This document shows positions 1 through 6,428 of a DNA stretch of 9,268 bases, piece after piece (the first letter of the stretch is position 1; every line of letters starts with the position of its first letter). Made by a program: the position numbers and the translations under genes. The notes under the pieces are model-generated. The model worked only from the letters and a program-made list of their open reading frames with translations, ran no database searches and was not told the DNA's origin. This stretch comes from Chloroflexota bacterium (lineage in GTDB: Bacteria > Chloroflexota > Anaerolineae > J102). Location: assembly GCA_003353825.1 (NCBI GenBank), contig PIVW01000216.1:1-9268 (forward strand), given 5' to 3'.

Positions 1-274
1 CAAGCGCATGTTGCACATCGGCTGAGGAATGAACTTCCCCAGTATCAGTCATTTTCGCGGTTGAAACCCCGTCATTCAGGGATGTCGGCTCCGAAAAAGG
101 CGTGGGCCATTTGAGCAAAGTGTATCTGACCAATACAAAATATTCGGTAAAATCTTGTATGTGCTGAACACCGGACTGAGCAGATGTCCAATTTCGGCGT
201 AAAGTCGGCACTTTGATCAGTTTTGGGCAGAAATAGTCTCTGAAACTAGCACCAAAGGTTATATAGGCACACAT
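1..274 (-). CDS. Possible partial open frame running off the left edge, unrecognised
   Basis: On the minus strand a reading frame is open from an ATG at 274-272 to the window edge, about 91 codons with no stop; the preceding in-frame stop is TGA at 284-286. A second in-frame ATG lies at 52-50 and starts the more protein-like stretch MTDTGEVHSSADVQHAL, which continues out of the window. Neither ATG has a clear Shine-Dalgarno sequence, and I recognise no domain. If real, the gene body lies to the left of the window and the short start at 52 is as likely as the long one. A chance open frame of this length is quite possible at this base composition, so confidence is low. Confidence 0.2.
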   Translation of the reverse strand, partial: MCAYITFGASFRDYFCPKLIKVPTLRRNWTSAQSGVQHIQDFTEYFVLVRYTLLKWPTPFSEPTSLNDGVSTAKMTDTGEVHSSADVQHAL

Positions 275-284
275 AATCGGGTCT

Positions 285-612
285 CATTCGGACTCGATGG
301 GTGATTGTTGACCCCGATTTGCGACCTACGACATCACATAACTTTATGGGATGGATATGACATTTCTTTGGCGATTTTATGACGATATTATGAAGAATTT
401 ACTCACTGCTGTCTGCATTTGAAGTCTACAGTTCTGAGTATTTGGGTTCCCCCTAAACGAGCAGTATGTTGAAAAATTACTGTGGAATTAGTTTCGCAAG
501 TTTCAATAGCCCATGTTCGAGCCTTAAATCTGCTCGAACTTAGGGTGTTGTAGATGCCACAGTGTCTTTTCTGACACGTGCTGGCTACTTCGCTCATCCG
601 ACAGCAAAATCG
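285..612. other. Gene-free stretch between edge frame and transposase remnant
   Basis: About 330 bases, visibly more AT-rich than the central genes. The only open frames are short and atypical, and lie antisense to one another or to the transposase remnant. I found no tRNA-like or rRNA-like sequence, no repeat array, and no terminal inverted repeat that could be assigned to the neighbouring transposase. It is probably decayed sequence beside a mobile-element scar. Confidence 0.4.
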
Positions 613-1329
613 TCAGGCCGCACGGCGATAATCGTGGTGCAAACCACCCAAGACAGGGAAAGCAAACACCTTTCCTGTTCCAGGTTGATCGGGTGGCTGC
701 ATTGGGATTCTTTGCTGCAAGCCCTGATGTGGTCGAGAATGGTCGTAGAACGTCGTGAACTCTTGGATGACGCCATGGAGATGCTTCTGATTGAGAATGA
801 TCATGTGATCCAAACATTCCCTGCGCAGGGTTCCCATACATCGCTTGCAAATAGCATTCATGTTGGGGACGCCTATCGACGTGCGAATCTCTTTGATACC
901 AGTTCCGAGCGCCACTGTCGAGAACTGCTGTCCAAACTTGCTGTCATTGTCTCGGATCAAGTATTTCGGTCCTTCACCCCAAGGCGTGGCCTCTCGTAGT
1001 TGTTGCGAGACCCAGGCATCGTTAGGATGAGCGGTGACGGCAACGTGCAAAATACGGCGACTAGCATGTTCAATGATTACAAAAATGAATAGGGATCGAA
1101 ACATGATGTCATAGACCTGGGTGAAATCACAGGCCCATATCTGAACGGACTTCGACCTCTGCTTCGACTTCTGGCGCCAACATCGCCAGTAAATCGAGAC
1201 GCTCATAGGTATGACTTCTGAAAGTATTCCAAGAGATACTTGCCTACAACGATGGTGGTGCTGTGTGAATATGGCGAATACCCTTGACTCTGGTGAGTGG
1301 CAGCAAATCTCCGCGGGAGAATTACCCAC
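613..1329 (-). pseudogene. Integrase-core (rve, IS3/IS481-like) transposase remnant, catalytic Glu replaced by Lys
   Basis: The C-terminal two thirds of this 238-codon frame is a clear DDE integrase-core transposase. The first Asp lies in IWACDF (D68), the second in LIRDND (D127). The conserved block NAICxR-GTLRRECLDH is followed by a YDHSRPHQGL region and the family-typical end GGLHHDYRRAA. Known relatives have NAICER, where the Glu is the third catalytic residue; here codon 162 is AAG (Lys, plus-strand 844-846), a one-base change from GAG. The first ~42 codons (1329 down to 1207) do not look like a transposase. The N-terminal helix-turn-helix half expected of a ~320-400 residue protein is absent, and the recognisable part begins near the ATG at 1206. 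With the front lost and the active site altered, this is an inactive scar. I found no terminal repeats or target duplication. Confidence 0.75.
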
Positions 1330-1507
1330 CGTCTACGAATGGCTTGGTGAGGAAGTATCGCCCAAAAAGATACATCTCCCGAAAAAAGAACCGTAACCAA
1401 GGCCTGAGCCATACCACCGCACTATTTCTGGTTGGCGAAGGCCCGGCGTCCATATCCAGATCGACAGCCATGGCCATCGCCCGGCGCATATGCAGCAACT
1501 GTTTCAC
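1322..1507 (-). CDS. Short frame overlapping the upstream lipoprotein stop (GTGA); possible truncated third operon gene
   Basis: The frame starts with GTG at 1507-1505, overlapping the TGA stop (1506-1504) of the preceding lipoprotein gene in the classic GTGA arrangement that permits coupled translation. It gives 61 residues, ending at TAA 1324-1322 just where the transposase-bearing frame begins. The first ~25 codons are GC-rich in the third position, like the gene before it. The middle reads VVWLRPWLRFF and the end YFLTKPFVDGG. This faintly recalls the C-terminal 'LRPxxRFxxxYxLxxGFLDG' region of some family-2 glycosyltransferases, but the match is weak and has an insertion. It could be a stump of a gene cut by the adjacent mobile element, or chance. 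No function is assigned. Confidence 0.25.
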   Translation of the reverse strand: MKQLLHMRRAMAMAVDLDMDAGPSPTRNSAVVWLRPWLRFFFREMYLFGRYFLTKPFVDGG

Positions 1508-4269
1508 TCTTGCAACACGTAATTAACCGATGTGGTTTGGCCCGACAAAACAGTGAGTCGTTGCCTCAAGTTTTGACGGCCACGACGCAAAATGAGCTGG
1601 TATTCACCGGCCGGGATATTGGCAAAGACGAAGTTCTCAGCCCGGTCGGGATCGGGGTTGAGGCCGGGGTCTTCGGCATAGGTTGGGATAATGCGGAACA
1701 GGCGGGATCCTTGCTCGCCCAAGCGGTAGAGATGTAAGCGGCTATTATGCCAGGCCCGCCCATCTGGTGTGACCACCTGCCCTGCGATCGTGCCATAGCC
1801 ATAGGGCGGTTCCAGCCAAAGATCGGCATTGTAGGTGTCGTCATAACCTGTACCGCCAAGACGTACCTCCACATGCACATGTGGGCCAATCGCTATGCCG
1901 GCCATGCCGGTGCCCCCCACCCTCTCACCCCGCTCGACATGCTGACCTGAGCCCACCATAACATCCTGCAGATGCCCGTAGAGTACATAAACCGGCTGAT
2001 CCCGCCAGGCACGATCCAACTGGAAGAAAATGACATTGCCATAGAATCCCGGATACGGGCCAAAAACGTGAGCCTCGTCGTCAGGACCAGCATAAACAAC
2101 AGTTGCCGCATCAGGCGCCAGCAAAGCTGTATGCATGGGATTGGCGATATCGGAGCCGTGATGCACGCGGTAGGTACCGTTGGCCGTACTGCCAAAAGCA
2201 TAGGTCGCGGCAGGGATACGGTTGGCCTCAGCTCCCACAGGGGGAGCTAGCCAGTAATGTTCCTCAGCTTGCTCGACAGGGATAGGCCAGGGCAAACCGG
2301 GGTGCGCCTGCAAACCTGAAGTTCCAGCCGAAGCCGTTTCTGATACTGGCGCCGTGATTGTATCAGCACCTGCATCTGATGTCTGTGCAGGTGTTGCCTC
2401 GAGCTCTGCGGGCTCTCCCTGGTCATTTTCTACCAGCGGTGGTGGTGCAGGAGAGGGCGTTGGTTCGGGAGACAAGGCCCCGGGTGGGGGAGCGGTGGCG
2501 AAAATACTTTCGAGAATTCCTGCTCGTTCCTCAGGCGTTGTCCAACGAGGTTGAGCGTAATCTTCAAGCACCGTGGTGAGAATCCCAGTGTTAAGGACAC
2601 TGCCATCATACAGCGTATGGAGCGCAATCAAGCCCGTTCTTGTAGACCAGTCCTCCATCTGATCGAAAAATAGATTACCAAGTCCATAGACAATGGTTCC
2701 CGCTCCTCCCTGAGCCCCCAGACCATAGGGCTCGATGGCTTGCGGCACGTGGCTTTGTACACCGGTGACGATATCGGCGCCGGCCGCGCGCAGATCCCTG
2801 AAATCCAGCACCTGATCTTCAATCGGCCAGGGATCGTATGTTTCCCAATATTGTAATTCGACGGAGACGATGTCCACCTCATCACTCAGCTTACGCACGT
2901 TTGCCAAGATGTCGTCATAATTATTGTAAAGATAGCAGGCGCCTGGCTCGGTCTCGGTTGCCCACGCTTCTTCAGGCCACCAGGCCAGAGCAGCGATGAA
3001 GGCAAACGTGTTGCCATTGTGCTCCCACAAGAGTGGCTGACAAGCTTCGTCCTCACTCATGCCGCTGCCGTAGATGGGGATGTCATTTTCTTTGTAGAAC
3101 GCCAAAGACTCCCTGGCGCCCTCCCGCCCGAAATCGTTGACATGATTGCCGCTCAAGCCCACAATGTCTGTTCCGATGGCTTGCAACGTTTGCCAGTAAG
3201 GATAATCGCTGCACAGGGTCAGATTCATGTACGAATTGTCAGCTTTGCAACCCGCGACAAAGGGCACTTCATTGCTGACATGGGTAATATCGGCGGCGCT
3301 GAGCGTATCGGATATGACCAGCGAAGGATAGAGATAGCCCTTCTCCTCCATCTTCTCGGCGGTGCCGCGCGACATGGCGGTGACACCGGTCATGATCAGG
3401 GTCGTGAGCCGGTCGGGATCGCGATTGGTGTAAGGGATAACACCCGATAATGGTGTTCGCAGCAATTCCGCATCGGCGCCGGCCAATCTCAAGGCAACGG
3501 CGACAGGATACGCCATTGGATCGAGTTGGTTGCTAAGGGGACTTATACCGTCGACAGAAATGACTTTGTACGTGGGATCAAGTCTGTCAAATGCCAGGAG
3601 ACCAAGAGCCCCATCCTGCTGCCGGAGTTGGCCAGAGAGGTCGGATTCGGTAACCATGTTTGCGGGTAAGCTGCCAAAAATCGGCCCCAGACTGACGGCC
3701 CCATCCTCACTAACCAACAGGGGTGCCTCTCCCTGGCCCGACCAGCGCCACTGAAGCTCTTGCAGGGAGATATCATCACGAACGGTGTCGAAGGGTGCGA
3801 CTACAGCATAAACGCGCTCGGCTAACAGCAGTCCTTGTACATCTTGCCTGGGAACAAAGCCAATGGTGTTAACAACGTCCGAGACAACAGCGGCTATATG
3901 TACAGGTCGCCCATCTCCTGCCTCGCCCATCTCCGTTAAGGCGTTTTCTAGAGGCTGGCGGAGCGCTGCAGGGACATTGGCGCTGATGGCCACAGGTATA
4001 GACGCAGGTTCTGGCTCGGCGGTCGGCGCTGGAGCCGGGGTTGGCGTCGACATGTCGCCGACCGCTGTCGATGCAGCTAACTCCGGCGATGCGGACACCG
4101 TTGGGATCGTATCAACAGAGGGTATGGGTGTAGTAGATGCATCAGGTGCTTGCTCCCTCGAACTGCAAGCAACGAGCAACAGCAGGATGATTAGGGTGCA
4201 TGGAATTCGAACTTTCCGGGAATGCGTTATTAGACTAAAAACGAAACAGTAAGCTCTAGAAAAAATCAT
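1504..4269 (-). CDS. Multidomain lipoprotein: PBP-like + CapA-like + M23 peptidase + regulatory-like beta domain
   Basis: A 921-residue exported lipoprotein. The signal peptide has basic residues before a Leu-rich core and the lipobox LVAC (lipidated Cys35), followed by a P/T/A/E-rich linker (~40-90). Residues ~91-265 resemble a periplasmic substrate-binding-like domain. Residues ~285-590 are a CapA/PGA_cap-like fold with SNE (332-334), GNHVNDFG (374-381), GSG-EA-P (401-412) and YGLGNLFFDQ (528-537). The usual ligands are altered: TGV instead of TGD (294-296) and GVQSH instead of GHHPH (503-507). After a Pro-rich linker (~595-612), residues ~680-820 are an M23 peptidase with its full zinc/catalytic set: H703xxxD707, H766 and H797xH799. 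Residues ~827-921 look like a carboxypeptidase-regulatory-like beta sandwich. The M23 domain should cleave peptidoglycan cross-bridges; the CapA-like part may bind rather than catalyse. No strong ribosome site precedes the ATG, the only plausible start before the signal peptide. Probable operon with the paralogue 54 bp upstream. Confidence 0.9.
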   Translation of the reverse strand: MIFSRAYCFVFSLITHSRKVRIPCTLIILLLLVACSSREQAPDASTTPIPSVDTIPTVSASPELAASTAVGDMSTPTPAPAPTAEPEPASIPVAISANVPAALRQPLENALTEMGEAGDGRPVHIAAVVSDVVNTIGFVPRQDVQGLLLAERVYAVVAPFDTVRDDISLQELQWRWSGQGEAPLLVSEDGAVSLGPIFGSLPANMVTESDLSGQLRQQDGALGLLAFDRLDPTYKVISVDGISPLSNQLDPMAYPVAVALRLAGADAELLRTPLSGVIPYTNRDPDRLTTLIMTGVTAMSRGTAEKMEEKGYLYPSLVISDTLSAADITHVSNEVPFVAGCKADNSYMNLTLCSDYPYWQTLQAIGTDIVGLSGNHVNDFGREGARESLAFYKENDIPIYGSGMSEDEACQPLLWEHNGNTFAFIAALAWWPEEAWATETEPGACYLYNNYDDILANVRKLSDEVDIVSVELQYWETYDPWPIEDQVLDFRDLRAAGADIVTGVQSHVPQAIEPYGLGAQGGAGTIVYGLGNLFFDQMEDWSTRTGLIALHTLYDGSVLNTGILTTVLEDYAQPRWTTPEERAGILESIFATAPPPGALSPEPTPSPAPPPLVENDQGEPAELEATPAQTSDAGADTITAPVSETASAGTSGLQAHPGLPWPIPVEQAEEHYWLAPPVGAEANRIPAATYAFGSTANGTYRVHHGSDIANPMHTALLAPDAATVVYAGPDDEAHVFGPYPGFYGNVIFFQLDRAWRDQPVYVLYGHLQDVMVGSGQHVERGERVGGTGMAGIAIGPHVHVEVRLGGTGYDDTYNADLWLEPPYGYGTIAGQVVTPDGRAWHNSRLHLYRLGEQGSRLFRIIPTYAEDPGLNPDPDRAENFVFANIPAGEYQLILRRGRQNLRQRLTVLSGQTTSVNYVLQE

Positions 4270-4282
4270 TGGGAATAGTCAT

Positions 4283-4319
4283 GCCAGGATTCGAGAGTTG
4301 ATTGCCCTCGAAACCTGGC
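4283..4319 (-). other. Intercistronic hairpin between the two lipoprotein genes
   Basis: Arms GCCAGGATTCGAG (4283-4295) and CTCGAAACCTGGC (4307-4319) are inverted repeats with 12 of 13 positions complementary around an 11-nt loop. The structure lies 4 bp after the upstream paralogue's stop and ends 13 nt before the downstream ATG. No T-run follows on either strand, so it does not look like a standard intrinsic terminator. It may protect or process the operon mRNA, or tune translation of the second gene, whose start lacks a good ribosome site. The inverted repeat is seen directly; its role is inferred. Confidence 0.5.
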
Positions 4320-4323
4320 GTTC

Positions 4324-6075
4324 TTACGAGGGGTTGGGTTTGTCAGGTGTACTTTGAAAAACGCGCCGTAACATGCGAGCACGTTGCTTAGAATTGGCCC
4401 AACGAGGCTGGGCATAGTCATGCAGCATGGTTGTAAGGATTTCTGTATTGATCAGCCGACCGTCGTAGATGATATGGCGAGCAATGAGACCACTGCGCGT
4501 GTTCCAACTCCACATCTGATCGAAGAAGAGGTTTCCCAAACCATAAACGATGATACCGGCGCTGCCTAAATCATCAAGTCCATAAGGTTCCATGGCCTGC
4601 GGCACGTGGCTCTGCACACCTGTTACAATATCAGCTCCGGCCTGTCGCAACTCTCGGAATTCTCGGACCTGTTTGACTGTTGGTTTGGCATGATATGTTT
4701 CATAATGCTGTAGCTCCACGCTAACAACGTCAACTTCACTACTGAGCTGTTGCACGGTTTCCAAAATCGTAGCCTTGTTATCGTAGTAATAACAGGCGCC
4801 CGGTTTCGTGTCAGTTGCCCAGGCGCTTTTCGGCCAGTATGCTAGAGCAGCGATGAAGGCAAACTTGTTACCATTGTGCTCCCACATTAGGGGAGCGCAT
4901 GCTTCGGCTGTATCGAGACCACTGCCATAGATGGGGATACCGTTATCACGGTAGAAAGCTATGGATTCACGTGCCCCTTTGCGCCCGAAGTCGTTGACAT
5001 GGTTACCGCTGAGACCGACGATATCTGCGCCAATGGCTTGTAACGCAGCCCAATATGCAGGTTTGCTACAAAAAGTGAGGTTGTTGGCTGAGGGGTTGAC
5101 CTTGCAGCCTTTGATGAAAGGGATCTCGTTGCTGACATGCGTGATATCGGCAGCCATGCGGGCGGCGGTGAGACGGGCCATTACGGTGACACCGGTCATG
5201 ACCAGGGAGGTAAGTAGTTTGGGGTCGCGGTTTGTTTGAGCAATGCCGGCGTCGTCGATTAGCGGCAGAATGATCTCGCTCCCGGGACCGCGAAGGGTAA
5301 GGGCAAAGGTAAGGGGATCTCCGACAGGCTCGAATGCGTTGTTTAGAGGATTGATTCCATCCACCTGTAGCACTTTGTAAGTCGGATCTACATGGTCGAA
5401 GGGGATCAGGCCCACGGAACCAGGCGTGTTTTGTAATTGAATAAGCAGGTCGGATTCGGGAACAAGGGTTGCTCCGGGTTCACCATAGAGCGCTGTGAAT
5501 GCGGCCGCAGTGTGATCGCCAAGCAGAAGTGGCGCCTGGCCCGAGCCCTGCCAGTGGGCGATGAACTCATCCAGTGTGATCTCATCCCGAACAGTGGCAA
5601 AGGGCACGACCAGGACATAAGTGCGCTGAAAACGTGTCTTGCCAGTTGACTGCGATTCTAGTGGTCCCCACTGAAGCACGACACTTGCGTTCTCAGGTTC
5701 TGCGACAAAAGCAATCGGCTGCCCCCCTGAAGATTGTCCGGCCGCCAGCGTCGCCCCCAACGGACCTGCGATATCCCAAGGGATGTCTGGTGAGAGGAAC
5801 AGCGCTAGAGGTTCAGTTTCAGGTACAGGTACAGGAGAGGGTTCTACTATGGCGGTGGCTGGAGTAGGATCGGAACTTGGTTCTGGTGTGGGGGTCGTTA
5901 CCGCTGCAGAAATTGGTGTGGCTGTGGGCGGGGACCTTCTCTCGGGTTCAGCGGTGGGTGGCAGAATAGCACACGCGGCCAACAACAGGGTAAAGGCCCA
6001 AAGCAGCGGTTGGAGCAACCACAGTGGGCGAGTAACAGAAAGAGGGACGGAATCAGGCATGGGGGAATGTCTCAT
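4324..6075 (-). CDS. CapA-like lipoprotein with PBP-like N-terminal domain (paralogue of the downstream gene)
   Basis: A 583-residue lipoprotein. The signal peptide ends in the lipobox LAAC (Cys35), with a P/T/S-rich linker to ~88. Residues ~89-265 resemble a periplasmic-binding-like domain (VVPFATVRDEITL, then VGLIPFDHVDPTYKV-QVDG). Residues ~285-575 are a CapA/PGA_cap-like fold: SNE (315-317), GNHVNDFG (357-364), GSG-EA-P (384-395), YGLGNLFFDQ (511-520). As in the paralogue, TGV (294-296) and GVQSH (486-490) stand where CapA enzymes have TGD and GHHPH, so classic two-metal phosphatase chemistry is doubtful. It stops after the CapA-like domain and lacks the M23 and beta domains of its neighbour. 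Relative to that neighbour it also lacks about 17 residues just after MARLTAARM (codon 307). The start at 6075 is preceded by a weak GAGAG four bases upstream; the next ATG (codon 6) has none. First gene of the probable two-gene operon. Confidence 0.88.
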   Translation of the reverse strand: MRHSPMPDSVPLSVTRPLWLLQPLLWAFTLLLAACAILPPTAEPERRSPPTATPISAAVTTPTPEPSSDPTPATAIVEPSPVPVPETEPLALFLSPDIPWDIAGPLGATLAAGQSSGGQPIAFVAEPENASVVLQWGPLESQSTGKTRFQRTYVLVVPFATVRDEITLDEFIAHWQGSGQAPLLLGDHTAAAFTALYGEPGATLVPESDLLIQLQNTPGSVGLIPFDHVDPTYKVLQVDGINPLNNAFEPVGDPLTFALTLRGPGSEIILPLIDDAGIAQTNRDPKLLTSLVMTGVTVMARLTAARMAADITHVSNEIPFIKGCKVNPSANNLTFCSKPAYWAALQAIGADIVGLSGNHVNDFGRKGARESIAFYRDNGIPIYGSGLDTAEACAPLMWEHNGNKFAFIAALAYWPKSAWATDTKPGACYYYDNKATILETVQQLSSEVDVVSVELQHYETYHAKPTVKQVREFRELRQAGADIVTGVQSHVPQAMEPYGLDDLGSAGIIVYGLGNLFFDQMWSWNTRSGLIARHIIYDGRLINTEILTTMLHDYAQPRWANSKQRARMLRRVFQSTPDKPNPS

Positions 6076-6165
6076 GAGGCTCTCGACAAAGAATAAGTCT
6101 CGTCATAATCCATCGTATCGCTATGACTCGACGACGTACATGGTGTTTGGTTCAACAGCATTTCG

Positions 6166-6299
6166 TGTGGTTTTAGAAGGTCACGTGTTGCGTTATTGTG
6201 GTGCTAACGAACCACACCTTTCTGGTAGGAACCACCGATTTCCGAAAGAGCCGTGGTGTCTCAAGTAAATAAAACTCTTTCGCAATACGCAATACCACA
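6166..6299. promoter_or_regulatory. Cluster of four TGTGGT/ACCACA hexamers and inverted repeats in the divergent intergenic region
   Basis: The 353-bp region between the divergent lipoprotein operon and HAD phosphatase has TGTGGT at 6166-6171 and 6197-6202 and its complement ACCACA at 6211-6216 and 6294-6299. The middle pair forms a palindrome with an 8-nt spacer, and the first extends to GTGTGGTT/AACCACAC (6165-6172 with 6210-6217). A separate perfect inverted repeat, CGAAAGAG (6243-6250)/CTCTTTCG (6275-6282), and a 9-bp direct repeat CGTTATTGT (6191-6199, 6301-6309) lie in the same stretch. These could be operator half-sites controlling either or both flanking genes. No regulator is identified, so the role is inference. 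Confidence 0.35.
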
Positions 6300-6350
6300 A
6301 CGTTATTGTACCTGGGATCGGGGTCAGACCGAAAAGCCGGCCGTCAGATT

Positions 6351-6380
6351 TTGTTAAGTAGGCGCTGCCTGGGCTATGAT
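6351..6380 (+). promoter_or_regulatory. Candidate sigma70-type promoter for the HAD phosphatase gene
   Basis: TTGTTA (6351-6356) and TATGAT (6375-6380) match the -35 and -10 consensus well (each one base off) with an 18-bp spacer. They lie upstream of the HAD gene start at 6429, giving an untranslated leader of about 40 nt that contains the AGGAG ribosome site at 6412-6416. This is pattern recognition only; consensus rules differ between phyla. Confidence 0.4.
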
Positions 6381-6428
6381 TCTGAAATTGAGCATGAGCA
6401 ACCGGTAGCGCAGGAGAACTTTTTTGCA

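Noticed and set aside
58..82. GTTGAAACCCCGTC-like stretch reminiscent of a CRISPR repeat end
   Set aside because: Only one copy is present, with no regularly spaced partner in the window and no cas gene.
562..999. 145-codon plus-strand open frame
   Set aside because: It is antisense to the transposase remnant, whose minus-strand translation has clear family motifs; the plus frame has none.
3019..3450. 143-codon plus-strand open frame
   Set aside because: It is antisense to the conserved CapA-like core of the 921-residue protein and has no recognisable motif.
5783..6268. 161-codon plus-strand frame, Gly/Val/Ser-rich start
   Set aside because: Its first half is the complement of the Pro/Thr/Glu linker and signal peptide of the lipoprotein gene, and the rest covers the intergenic region; the composition is an artefact of the opposite strand.
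6306..6428. N-terminal extension of the HAD protein from TTG at 6306
   Set aside because: The extra 41 residues do not fit the family, no ribosome site precedes the TTG, and AGGAG lies upstream of the ATG at 6429, where the first HAD strand begins.
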